Assembly (NCBI RefSeq): GCF_025506355.1
Contig: NZ_JANZYP010000069.1
Span: forward strand, 1-56,883
DNA: 56,883 nt
Origin: Sphaerisporangium corydalis
GTDB lineage: Bacteria; Actinomycetota; Actinomycetes; Streptosporangiales; Streptosporangiaceae
Direction: 5' to 3'
The notes below the pieces were generated by a model. That model had not been told where the DNA came from and searched no databases. It saw only the letters and a program-made list of their open reading frames with translations. The position numbers were made by a program, and so were the translations under genes. Positions 7,639 to 14,886 of this stretch are shown here, piece after piece; within the stretch, counting starts at the first letter, position 1; the number at the start of each line of letters is the position of its first letter.

Positions 7639-7848
7639 TCAGGCGTTGAACTGGCTGCCGTTGACGCCACCGAGGAATGCCCGCCAGGCACGTGGCGTGA
7701 GTGTGAGTACGGGGCCGTTCGGGTTCTTACTGTCTCGGACGGCGACGACGCTGGGGAGGTTGGTGGCGATCTCCACGCACTCCCCCCCGTTGTTGCCGCT
7801 GCGGAAGCTCTTCCTCCAAACAGCCTCACAGAAGTTGGGGCTGGCCAA
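7639..7848 (-). CDS. DUF397 small protein, first copy
   Basis: A DUF397 protein of about 69 residues: VWRKSFRSGNNGGECVEIA, VAVRDSKNPNGPVLTLTP, and WRAFLGGVNGSQF. DUF397 proteins are partners of WhiJ-like HTH regulators in streptomycete developmental loci. The start is unclear: no ATG/GTG exists near the family's usual N-terminus. TTG at 7848 gives a normal length; an ATA at 7863, 4 bases after the DUF433 stop and preceded by GGTAGGG, is the position where an ATG would be expected. A damaged start is possible. Its upstream neighbour is a DUF433 protein rather than an HTH regulator. Confidence 0.7.
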   Translation of the reverse strand: MASPNFCEAVWRKSFRSGNNGGECVEIATNLPSVVAVRDSKNPNGPVLTLTPRAWRAFLGGVNGSQFNA

Positions 7849-7867
7849 CTCTTCGGGTTTTATTGCC

Positions 7868-8563
7868 CTACCGCATCTCGTTCTTACGCCGCTGTTCGAA
7901 CAGGACGGCCGCGCGCACTTGTCCGCGCGACAGTTCGTACAAGTCCGCGACCATCTCTTCTGGGTCACCGGCCCGCACCTGTTCCGCGATCACTTCGGTC
8001 GGCACCGAGCGATCTTGCACGACCGGCTCTCCGAACGCCCGAAGTGGATCAATGGTGATCTCCCGTAGGTCGGGGTCGGGACACATACCCGCCGCGTCGC
8101 CGTCTTCGTTGAACCGCACTGCGTTCATGTACGTCTCGGCGGGGGCGGTGAGCACGTGCCGGCCGTTGCGGATGACCACGAGCTTCAGCGCTTGATCCAG
8201 CTTCACTACGTCCTGGACTCGCTGCACAAGCTCCCTGCCAGTCGAAGTACTCAAGTGCGCCTTGTGCGCCAGGGGATAGCGGCATCCTGTTTCAGATCGC
8301 AGAAAATCCATGACGGGCCGCATGTTGACGATGGGCACATTAGCGCTGCGGAATGCCGACAAGAACCGCGCCTCGATGAACTCGCCCCATGTCACCGACT
8401 CCTCGCCGGTATGGTCCTCACGGATGACGGGAAGGCGGGGCTTGCCGCTACGCCCATTTCCGTCGATCCAGCGCCTCGCCGTGCCGTCAGGCAGCCCAAG
8501 AAGACGATCGACCTGGGCCATCATGTACGTCGGTCGCTCAAGAAGATCGAACACGGCGCTCAT
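7868..8563 (-). CDS. DUF433-containing protein, VapB45-like antitoxin without toxin
   Basis: A 231-residue protein. The N-terminal part (YMMAQVDRLLGLPDGTARRW, then TWGEFIEARFLSAFR) resembles the HTH-like antitoxin domain; the C-terminal part (REITIDPLRAFGEPVVQDRS, PTEVIAEQVRAGDPEEMVAD, LYELSRGQVRAAVLFE) is a DUF433 domain. Such proteins usually precede a PIN-like toxin (DUF5615, VapC45-like). Here the following gene is a DUF397 protein, so the toxin is absent. It may be a solitary regulator or relic. GC content is moderately lower than core genes. Confidence 0.75.
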   Translation of the reverse strand: MSAVFDLLERPTYMMAQVDRLLGLPDGTARRWIDGNGRSGKPRLPVIREDHTGEESVTWGEFIEARFLSAFRSANVPIVNMRPVMDFLRSETGCRYPLAHKAHLSTSTGRELVQRVQDVVKLDQALKLVVIRNGRHVLTAPAETYMNAVRFNEDGDAAGMCPDPDLREITIDPLRAFGEPVVQDRSVPTEVIAEQVRAGDPEEMVADLYELSRGQVRAAVLFEQRRKNEMR

Positions 8564-8670
8564 ACGCGCATCATTTCATCTCCGCAAGAGCTAGGAGGCT
8601 TGGACGGCTATTAGCTTGAGAAGCGCACCGCGAAGCCGGGCCAAAGCCCTTTTATTACGTTATCTCGCTG

Positions 8671-8735
8671 CGTGACGGCGGAGAGCACGTCGGCGAGAGT
8701 CGCCAATGGAGAACGCGCGCCGGAGGCGCTCCTTT
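8671..8735 (-). repeat. family A repeat, copy A4 (inverted)
   Basis: In minus orientation: GCGCCGGAGGCGCTCCTTT at the right end with GAGAACG, GTCGGCGAGAGTCGCC and GCGGAGAGCACG to the left. Lies between the DUF433 gene start and the DUF397 gene at 8886. Confidence 0.85.
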
Positions 8736-8842
8736 ACGGGGACGCCAGGCGCAGCAGGCCGCCCATCTCAGATCAGGTCGGCCCAGTGGGCCCTTCCCAA
8801 ACGAGGGCGATCCCGGCGCTGTTCGAGCAAGGCGGCGGGGTG

Positions 8843-8859
8843 GCCCCCGCCGTGGGGGC
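8843..8859 (-). terminator. GC hairpin after DUF397
   Basis: GCCCCC / GGGGGC arms around loop GCCGT, 26 bases past the stop of the DUF397 gene. The same hairpin, with the same loop, occurs at 10784. Confidence 0.65.
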
Positions 8860-8885
8860 GGGGGCTCTGACTACTTCCGTGCTGA

Positions 8886-9089
8886 TCAGGTGTTGAACGT
8901 GCCGGCCTGGACGCCGCGCAGGAAGCCCGTCCACTCGGCCGACGTGAAGAGCAGGGCCGGGCCGGTGGGGTTCTTGCTGTCCCTGACGGCGAAGACGCCG
9001 GGCAGGTTGGATGCGACTTCGACGCAGTTGTCCTGGTCGGCGCTGTAGGTGCTCTTGCGCCACTGCGCGCTGTACAGCATGTCAGCCAC
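8886..9089 (-). CDS. DUF397 small protein, second copy
   Basis: A 67-residue DUF397 protein: QWRKSTYSADQDNCVEVA, FAVRDSKNPTGPALLFTSAEW, TGFLRGVQAGTF. Its ATG overlaps the last 8 bases of the WhiJ-like regulator gene, so the two are translationally coupled, as in streptomycete whiJ/abaA-type loci where DUF397 protein and regulator act together. Confidence 0.9.
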   Translation of the reverse strand: MADMLYSAQWRKSTYSADQDNCVEVASNLPGVFAVRDSKNPTGPALLFTSAEWTGFLRGVQAGTFNT

Positions 9090-9945
9090 TCTTGTTCACC
9101 ATTCCCTCGATGAGCTTGACCGATGCCTTCAACGGTAGGGCTTCTGCCCTGATTCGGTCGTACCGGAGCAGCAGTCGCGCGATGTCGGACTGTTCGGCAA
9201 ATGTCCGTCCGCGCGGCTGACCTTCGGCGAAGGCCGCGTAGGGGGTCCCGTTCTTCTCTGCGATGATGAATCCGCCGGCCAGTCCACAGTGAGCGCCTGC
9301 CTCGTTGGGGACGATCTGGATCAAGACCGTTGGCTGGTCCGCGATTTCCAGCAGGTACCTTAGCTGCTCCTCCATGATGCGCGCCGCCCCAATTCGGCGA
9401 TGGAGCACGCTCTGATCCATGACCAGGCTGATCGACGGCGGGTTGTCGCCCCGCAGGATCGCCTGCCGCCGCATCCGGCCTGCCAGCCGTTCCTCGATCT
9501 CCTCGGGTGTGACGTTCGGGGCCGTCGCGAACATCTCGCGGGCGTACTCCTCGGTCTGGACGAGGCCGGGGATGACCATGGGTTCCCAGCTCCGCAGGCC
9601 GGTGGCGTCCTGCTCCTCTTCCAGCCACGGCCGGAAGTGCTCGGGTGCCGCGTTCCACGTCGTAGCGACATAGAGGCGCGTCATCACACCATCGAGCCCA
9701 AGTGCCTCGTCGCAGAGCCGGGCGAAGTGGCCCGAAGCGTGACGCTTCATGGACTCGACCATGGCGACCAAGGATTCGGAGAACCCGATCCGCTGGGCGA
9801 GCTGCTTCTGTGTGAGGTGTGCGGAAGTCCTGTACCTGCGCAGCTCGAAAGCGAAAAGGGCACGTGGGGACTCATGGGGGTCTACATCACTACCACGGGG
9901 CAAATTCAGTCCTTCCAGTCGATAGGGACTTCTTGCCCTCCGCAC
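9082..9945 (-). CDS. WhiJ-like HTH (Xre) regulator with DUF5753
   Basis: A 287-residue regulator. The Xre helix-turn-helix spans about residues 30-85 (FELRRYRTSAHLTQKQLAQR, GFSESLVAMVE) and DUF5753 covers the rest (WLEEEQDATGLRSWEPMVIP, GLVQTEEYAREMFAT, RQAILRGDNPPSISLVMDQS, VLIQIVPNEAGAHCGLAGGF). GTG at 9945 was taken because GAGG stands 5 bases upstream. The anti-sigma-like ATPase gene is divergent. Together with DUF397 this forms the developmental-type triad known from Streptomyces (WhiJ paralogues, AbaA-like proteins); the signals sensed are unknown. Confidence 0.88.
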   Translation of the reverse strand: MRRARSPYRLEGLNLPRGSDVDPHESPRALFAFELRRYRTSAHLTQKQLAQRIGFSESLVAMVESMKRHASGHFARLCDEALGLDGVMTRLYVATTWNAAPEHFRPWLEEEQDATGLRSWEPMVIPGLVQTEEYAREMFATAPNVTPEEIEERLAGRMRRQAILRGDNPPSISLVMDQSVLHRRIGAARIMEEQLRYLLEIADQPTVLIQIVPNEAGAHCGLAGGFIIAEKNGTPYAAFAEGQPRGRTFAEQSDIARLLLRYDRIRAEALPLKASVKLIEGMVNKSG

Positions 9946-10073
9946 GCCATCCTCACGGAACTGTCGTTAGGTTGTGCGGAGATTCCGCTACCGATCGTAG
10001 TCGCCTGTTGTCACTCTGGTATGGCGAAGTCCTCAAGACGAGCGGACCTTCCGCCGAAAGAAAAGGCAAGGGC

Positions 10074-10541
10074 ATGCGGACTGGAAGCCTGTTAGGTGTC
10101 ATCGACCTAGTCGGTAGTCCCGAGTCAGTCTCACATGGACGCGAGTTCGTGAAGCAGAAACTCGGGGCGAATCACCCTGCCTTGGACGACGTGACTCTCC
10201 TGGTTTCCGAACTGGTGACCAATGCCCTGATCCACTCAAACTCCAGAAACGGAGGGAGGATCACGCTCGCAATCGCCGATTGCCATGACCGCATCCACGT
10301 TGACGTGGTCGACGCAGGAGGCGAGAACATTCCGCAGGTCTGCGAGGACATCATGTTCGCCGAAGGTGGGCGAGGACTCATGCTCGTGAAGCTGATGTCC
10401 TGCGCCTGGAATGTCTACGAGGACTCCGCAGGGCGGACGGTGTGGTTCCAGGTGAAATACACGAGAGAGGACAGTGATCTCTCCTGTCCCCGGAAATGGG
10501 CGCACCGCGAAGCGGCATCCCGTCCCGAGGCTGCTCATTGA
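10074..10541 (+). CDS. anti-sigma-factor-like HATPase (RsbW/AbaA type)
   Basis: A 155-residue single-domain GHKL ATPase: N box DVTLLVSELVTNALIHSN, G1 box VVDAGGENIPQ and G2 region GGRGLMLVKLMSCAWNVY. This class binds sigma factors or phosphorylates anti-sigma antagonists. ATG at 10074 gives the usual length; the frame is open for 85 codons upstream, across the divergent regulator, and is a shadow there. The divergent partner is the WhiJ-like gene. Confidence 0.85.
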   Translation: MRTGSLLGVIDLVGSPESVSHGREFVKQKLGANHPALDDVTLLVSELVTNALIHSNSRNGGRITLAIADCHDRIHVDVVDAGGENIPQVCEDIMFAEGGRGLMLVKLMSCAWNVYEDSAGRTVWFQVKYTREDSDLSCPRKWAHREAASRPEAAH

Positions 10542-10731
10542 GCGCTGGGCGCTCGACCGCGAATCCTTGGCCCAAGCCGAGAAAGCACTGGGCGTCGATC
10601 TCTTGACCAACGAGGAGATCCGCCCCCGAAGCGGGGTCGGCAGCGCATGGAAAGACATCCCTACATGTGGTGCGGATGTCTTCTTCCCAACGCCCGTGCG
10701 CTGTCGGCCTCTTCCATTCCATGGGGGATGA
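10474..10731 (+). CDS. doubtful small ORF after the HATPase gene
   Basis: An 85-codon frame overlapping the end of the HATPase gene. Its middle part (LLIERWALDRESLAQAEKAL, then GVDLLTNEEI) looks protein-like and helical, but the beginning lies in another gene and the end is low-information. A coupled start around the ATTGA at 10538 would be non-standard. Could be a gene remnant. Confidence 0.2.
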   Translation: MISPVPGNGRTAKRHPVPRLLIERWALDRESLAQAEKALGVDLLTNEEIRPRSGVGSAWKDIPTCGADVFFPTPVRCRPLPFHGG

Positions 10732-10783
10732 ACGGCCGGAAGAAGAGCCGCTCACGGGGGCTATTCACGTCCTGAACGACGCA

Positions 10784-10802
10784 GGCCCCCGCCGTGGGGG
10801 CC
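10784..10802 (+). terminator. GC hairpin downstream of the HATPase gene
   Basis: GGCCCCC / GGGGGCC arms with loop GCCGT, the same stem and loop as the hairpin at 8843. Good candidate intrinsic terminator for the rightward HATPase transcript. Confidence 0.6.
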
Positions 10803-10808
10803 CGGGCC

Positions 10809-10876
10809 TGCGGGTCGGCGAAGGTCACTCGCGGTGAGGGCCGCCAAAAGAGAACGCGCGCCGGAGGTGCTCCTTT
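10809..10876 (-). repeat. family A repeat, copy A5 (inverted)
   Basis: TGCGGGTCGGCGAAGGTCAC, GCGGTGAGGGCCGCC, AGAGAACGCGCGCCGGAGGT then GCTCCTTT. One arm of the core carries a C-to-T change. The stretch 10542-11011 as a whole has no convincing gene: only this copy, copy A6 and a terminator hairpin. Confidence 0.85.
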
Positions 10877-10925
10877 GGGGAGGAGCGGCAGGGCCGAGAT
10901 CACCTGCGATACGAGATACAAGGAA

Positions 10926-10951
10926 GAGCGTACGCCGGAGGCGCTCCTTGC
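10926..10951 (-). repeat. family A repeat, copy A6 (core only)
   Basis: GAGCGTACGCCGGAGGCGCT then CCTTG: a solitary core hairpin without the conserved flank. Confidence 0.8.
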
Positions 10952-11011
10952 ATGGAAAGCCCGTCGAGCCTCGGTGCCTTTAGCGTCCCTTGTGACACGG
11001 CGACTCCCAGA

Positions 11012-11221
11012 TCAGACTGGCTTGCCGAACCCCCGTTTGATGCCGACGAGGCACGCAGACCATCCGGCCCGGTCGACCGTCAACGCCAGCCCGCCCTGAT
11101 CCTTGGAGTCACGAACCGCGACCGTGCCGTCGGGCAGACGCGCGATCTCGACGCAGTTCCCGTTACCGCCGCTGTAGGAACTCTTGCGCCACAGGACACG
11201 GGACAGATCCACATCAGACAT
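11012..11221 (-). CDS. DUF397 small protein, third copy
   Basis: A 69-residue protein: LWRKSSYSGGNGNCVEIA, DGTVAVRDSKDQGGLALTVD, WSACLVGIKRGFGK. ATG at 11221 is preceded by GAGGATGCGCGGG; an 8-codon extension is open but lacks family similarity. It stands alone, without its own HTH regulator, flanked on both sides by family A repeats. Confidence 0.85.
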   Translation of the reverse strand: MSDVDLSRVLWRKSSYSGGNGNCVEIARLPDGTVAVRDSKDQGGLALTVDRAGWSACLVGIKRGFGKPV

Positions 11222-11358
11222 CCCGCGCATCCTCTCGTTGATCACTTACGTAAGTCTATCTGCCATATATCTCTGCATCCTCGCCACCGTGTGCTTCCTT
11301 AGCAGGTGTTGAGGAGATTGGCAGGCGAGGTTCGGTAGAGGCGACATGGGTGGCCGAC

Positions 11359-11428
11359 GTGCGGGTCGGTGGAGAGCGCTTGCGGTGAGGGTCGCCGAAG
11401 AAGGGCGTGCGCCGGAGGCGCTCCTTTA
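11359..11428 (-). repeat. family A repeat, copy A7 (inverted, long form)
   Basis: TGCGGGTCGGTGGAGAGCGC, TTGCGGTGAGGGTCGCC, GTGCGCCGGAGGCGCTCCTT. The most complete copy, about 70 bases. The gap 11246-11511 holds A7, A8 and A9 and no gene. Confidence 0.9.
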
Positions 11429-11450
11429 TAGGGGCGCACTGCTCATCAGC

Positions 11451-11513
11451 CGTGCGCCGGAACCGCTCCTTTGCTGGCGGCGCAATGGTCACGTGCGCCG
11501 GAGGCGCTCCTTT
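11451..11513 (-). repeat. family A repeats, copies A8 and A9 (cores)
   Basis: Two cores about 40 bases apart: CGTGCGCCGGAACCGCTCCT (A8, arm mutated so the stem is weakened) and ACGTGCGCCGGAGGCGCTCC (A9). On the minus strand A9 begins exactly at the stop of the cysteine desulfurase gene: CACCTAAAGGAGCGCC. Confidence 0.88.
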
Positions 11514-12672
11514 AGGTGAGGCCGGCGCGGCGGGCGCGTTCTACTGCCAGGGCTATGACGTCGGCGAGTTCGGTGACGTCGGCGGGGGTCGAGGTGTGGC
11601 CGAGGGAGAAGCGGAGGGAGCCGCGGGCGGCGTGGGCGTCGGAGCCCATCGCGAGCAGCACGTGGGACGGCTGGGCCACGCCCGCCGAGCACGCCGACCC
11701 CGTCGAGCACTCGATGCCCTTGGCGTCGAGGAGCATCAGCAGCGCGTCGCCCTCGCACCCGGGGAAGGTGAAGTGCGCGTTGCCGGGGAGCCGCTCGCTC
11801 GGGTGGCCGTTGAGGATCACGTCCGGCACCGCCGCCCGTACGCGGGCGATCAGCTCGTCGCGTAGGGCGGTCAGCCGGGCGGCGTTGTCCGCTTGGCGTT
11901 CCACCGCCGCCCGCACCGCCGCCGCGAAACCGGCGATGGCCGGGGCGTCGAGCGTGCCGGAGCGCACGTCGCGTTCCTGGCCGCCGCCGTGCAGCACGGG
12001 GACGGGGTCGACGCCCCTGGCCAGCAGCAGGGCGCCGACGCCCATCGGGCCGCCGACCTTGTGCCCGGACAGGGTGAGCGCCTCCACGCCGGACTCCGCG
12101 AACGACACGGGGAGCTGCCCCACGGCCTGGACCGCGTCGGTGTGGAACGGGATGCCGTGCTCGCGGGCGACGGCGGCCAGTTCCGGGATCGGCTGGACGG
12201 TGCCGACCTCGTTGTTGGCCCACATGACGCTGATCATGGCGACCCGCCCGGGGTCGCTCTCGATCGCCGCGCGCAGGGTGTCGGGGTGGACGCGACCGTA
12301 CTCGTCGACCCCCACGAGCTCCACGGAGGCGCCCTGCCGGTCGCCGAGCCAGTGGGCCGGGTCGAGGGCCGCGTGGTGCTCGACGGCGCTGATCAGCAAC
12401 CGGTCGGCGCCGGTGGCGGCGTTGCGCGCCCAGAAGAGGCCCTTGATGGCGAGGTTGTCGGCTTCGGTGCCGCCGGAGGTGAAGACGACCTCGCTGGGGC
12501 GGGCGCCGAGGGCGCCGGCGATGGTCTCGCGCGACTCCTCGACGACCCTGCGGGTGCGACGGCCCGCCGCGTGAAGGGATGAGGCGTTGCCGACGCGCGC
12601 GAGCTGCGCGGTCATCGCCTCGATTGCCTCGGGGAGCATCGGCGTCGTCGCCGCGTGGTCTAGGTAAGCCAT
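11512..12672 (-). CDS. cysteine desulfurase (IscS/NifS family)
   Basis: PLP enzyme that takes sulfur from cysteine as an enzyme persulfide, here most likely for MnmA-dependent tRNA thiolation. Seen: [15 protein letters not shown] at the N-terminus, [18 protein letters not shown] Lys in [11 protein letters not shown] (K205) and the active-site Cys in [11 protein letters not shown] (C328). 386 residues, normal for the family. ATG at 12672 fits the family start; the longer frame overlaps the divergent TetR gene. In many actinobacteria (for example the etfBA-iscS-trmU order in mycobacteria) this gene abuts mnmA. Confidence 0.93.
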   Translation of the reverse strand: MAYLDHAATTPMLPEAIEAMTAQLARVGNASSLHAAGRRTRRVVEESRETIAGALGARPSEVVFTSGGTEADNLAIKGLFWARNAATGADRLLISAVEHHAALDPAHWLGDRQGASVELVGVDEYGRVHPDTLRAAIESDPGRVAMISVMWANNEVGTVQPIPELAAVAREHGIPFHTDAVQAVGQLPVSFAESGVEALTLSGHKVGGPMGVGALLLARGVDPVPVLHGGGQERDVRSGTLDAPAIAGFAAAVRAAVERQADNAARLTALRDELIARVRAAVPDVILNGHPSERLPGNAHFTFPGCEGDALLMLLDAKGIECSTGSACSAGVAQPSHVLLAMGSDAHAARGSLRFSLGHTSTPADVTELADVIALAVERARRAGLT

Positions 12673-12700
12673 GGCCTCATTAGGGTACCCAGTTTGAGAA

Positions 12701-12722
12701 CTGTACCGTCCAGCCGGTATAG
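12701..12722. promoter_or_regulatory. candidate TetR operator
   Basis: Dyad CTGTACCG / CGGTATAG (7 of 8 matching) with a 6-base spacer, immediately upstream of the TetR GTG start and in the 58-base gap to the divergent cysteine desulfurase. Likely autoregulatory site. Confidence 0.5.
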
Positions 12723-12730
12723 TAACGGAT

Positions 12731-13240
12731 GTGAGAAAAGATGAGCTTTTGAACGCGGCGGAAGAGCTGCTGGCCGAGCAGGGGGCCCCGTGCCTCACGC
12801 TGTCGGCCGTGGCCGAGCGCGCCGGCGTGAGCAAAGGCGGTCTTCTCTACCACTTCAGCACCAAGGAAGCACTGGTCAAGGGCATGATCGAGCGATTGGT
12901 CGCCGACTTCGACGAACTGGTGGCTTCCCAGCAGGAGAGTTCTTACTCACGTGCCTATCTCGCGGCGACGTTCGTCGCGATCCGGAGCGGCCGGTTGCGG
13001 CGCTGGGCGGTCGTCACCGGCGCCGCCGGCGACCCCGGGTTACTCGCGCCCTTGCGCGAGGCCATGGCCCGGTGGCATCGCGAGGGCATGGAGACCGAGT
13101 CCGACCCCACGGCGGCCCAGATCGTCCGGCTCGCCTGCGAGGGCCTGTGGGACGTGACCACCCACGACCCCGGCTTCTACGGCGAGGCCCACTACGAGGA
13201 GCTGCACCGGCGGCTCCTGGCCCTCCTCGCGAGCCCTTGA
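12731..13240 (+). CDS. TetR-family regulator
   Basis: A 169-residue repressor-type protein with an N-terminal HTH ([40 protein letters not shown]) and a C-terminal helical ligand domain. It starts with GTG almost at the HTH, leaving no N-terminal arm. The next gene on the same strand is an MFS exporter, the usual target of such regulators. Confidence 0.9.
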   Translation: MRKDELLNAAEELLAEQGAPCLTLSAVAERAGVSKGGLLYHFSTKEALVKGMIERLVADFDELVASQQESSYSRAYLAATFVAIRSGRLRRWAVVTGAAGDPGLLAPLREAMARWHREGMETESDPTAAQIVRLACEGLWDVTTHDPGFYGEAHYEELHRRLLALLASP

Positions 13241-13600
13241 CGGGTCCTGGCGCCGAGTCCTGACCTGATCGGGGAAGGCTCCCCTGCCCTGACGCGAAGC
13301 CGAGACCTGGCCCGCGTTCGTGGTTCCGTGCGGCCGTGGTTCCGTACGGGCCGCCCTGGTCTGCGGCGAACGCCGACCAGATGATCGACCGCCCTTCCTG
13401 ACGTGCCGGAAGGGCCTCCCCCGCGTGCGGACCCCCGCCCGCTTCCACCTCCAGGCCGCCCCGGCATCCCCCCACATCGCCGTCCGCAGCGCGCGGGCGG
13501 GATCGTCATGCCCCGGGCGCCGCCGTTCCCCCACCACCTCACGCCGCCGTTCCCCCCAGCACCACCTCACTTCGCAATGCACCTTTGAAAGGAATCCGTG
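13241..13600. other. intergenic region with two small tandem repeats
   Basis: No gene seen between TetR and MFS. It holds CGTGGTTCCGTRCGG twice (13319-13333 and 13335-13349) and a duplicated C-rich unit, CGCCGTTCCCCC followed by ACCACCTCAC, at about 13520-13570 just before the MFS ribosome binding site. Possible promoter and regulator sites for the MFS gene. Confidence 0.5.
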
Positions 13601-14803
13601 ATGAGCCGCGCCCTGAGGATCGCCCGCAACCGGGCAATCCTCACCTTCGTCCTCGCCGGCCTGATGTGCGGCACGTTCACCGTGCGCATCCCCGCGCTGG
13701 CCGACAAACTCGGCATATCCGAGGCGTCGGTCGGTGTCGTGCTGCTCGCCTGGGGGGTCGGCGCGCTGGTGAGCATGCAGTCCATGCGCGGCGTGATGGC
13801 GCGGGCCGGCAGCCGTGCCGTCCTGCGCGTCGGGGCCCCGCTCTGCGCGGCGTCGCTGTTCGGGGTGGCCGTCGCCCCCTCGCTCGCGTGGATGGTCGTG
13901 GCGGCGGCACTGTTCGGGATGTTCTTCGGGACGGTGGACGTCGCGATGAACGCCCAGGGCTCGACGGTGGAGCGCGCGTACGGCCGCCCGCTGATGAACG
14001 GCATGCACGCCGGCTGGTGCGTGGGCGCCATCTCCTCGGGCCTGCTCGGCACGGTGGCGATCTCCCTCGGGGTGTCGTTCACGGCCAACCTGGTGGCGGT
14101 CGCCCTGGTGTCGGCCCCGGCGGCGTTCCTGCTCAGTGGCGGTTTCCTGCCCGAGCCGGTCGCCACGGAGCCCACCTCGGGCCGGGCGCGGCGGCGGATG
14201 CCCGCGCTCGTGTACCTGCTCGGCGCCATCGCGTTCGGGGCCTTCATGATCGAGGGCGCCGTGGCGGACTGGAACGGGCTGTTCCTGCGTGACACCATCG
14301 GCGCCCCGGAGGCGGTCGCCGCCCTCGGTTACCCGATCTTCGAGGCGGGCATGCTGGCCGCACGTCTGGCCGGCGACCGGCTGCGCACCGCGTTCGGCGC
14401 CCGCCGCCTGATCATCGCCTCCGGGCTCGGCACGGCCGCGACCTTCGCGCTGGTGATCAGTACGTCGTCGGTGGCGGTCGCCGTGGGCGGGATGGTCCTC
14501 ATCGGCCTGACCGTCGCCACGGTGTCCCCGATGGCGATCTCGCTCGCGGGCACCGCCACCCGGGACCCCGGTCCCGCCATCGCCCAGACCGGTGCGATGG
14601 GGTACGCGGGGCTGCTCCTCGGACCCGTGGTGATCGGCTTCCTGACCGACGCCGCGACGCTGCGGGTCGCGCTGGGGATCACGGTCGTGCTGGGCGTGTT
14701 CATCGCGGTCACCGCACGCTTCCTGCCCCGTACGGAGGCGCGTGCGACCGGCGCGGAGATCCGCCCGCTCCCGGACCGCGAGCCGCTCAAGGTCGCCGCC
14801 TGA
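13601..14803 (+). CDS. MFS transporter (drug-efflux-like)
   Basis: A 400-residue polytopic protein with about 12 membrane segments, beginning AILTFVLAGLMCGTFTVRIP; GMHAGWCVGAISSG is typical of one MFS_1 subgroup. Substrate unknown. ATG at 13601 lies 8 bases after AAAGGA; a GTG one codon upstream is also possible. Position after a TetR gene suggests repressor-controlled efflux. Confidence 0.88.
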   Translation: MSRALRIARNRAILTFVLAGLMCGTFTVRIPALADKLGISEASVGVVLLAWGVGALVSMQSMRGVMARAGSRAVLRVGAPLCAASLFGVAVAPSLAWMVVAAALFGMFFGTVDVAMNAQGSTVERAYGRPLMNGMHAGWCVGAISSGLLGTVAISLGVSFTANLVAVALVSAPAAFLLSGGFLPEPVATEPTSGRARRRMPALVYLLGAIAFGAFMIEGAVADWNGLFLRDTIGAPEAVAALGYPIFEAGMLAARLAGDRLRTAFGARRLIIASGLGTAATFALVISTSSVAVAVGGMVLIGLTVATVSPMAISLAGTATRDPGPAIAQTGAMGYAGLLLGPVVIGFLTDAATLRVALGITVVLGVFIAVTARFLPRTEARATGAEIRPLPDREPLKVAA

Positions 14804-14886
14804 CCGGCCAAGAGCCGCCTGACCGGCCAGAACCCGGTCAGACCGGCCAGGACCAGGTCAGAGTCGCCTGACCGGCCAGGACCAGG
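14799..14886. repeat. tandem CTGACCGGCCA repeats between convergent stops
   Basis: The motif CTGACCGGCCA occurs three times (about 14800, 14819, 14868) and GACCAGGTCAGA/GACCAGGTCAGACC twice, filling the 83 bases between the MFS and SDR stops. The arms can pair with each other and may act as a bidirectional terminator. The first unit contains the MFS stop codon. Confidence 0.7.

Noticed and set aside
8768-8880. DUF433-like tail (ALLEQRRDRPRLGRAHWADL) on the minus strand
   Set aside because: Too short and without upstream domain; may be a relic but cannot be supported.
5120-11513. Family A repeats as ordinary intrinsic terminators
   Set aside because: Several copies lie upstream of genes, in inverted orientation or within a coding end, and carry a conserved 50-base flank not needed for termination.
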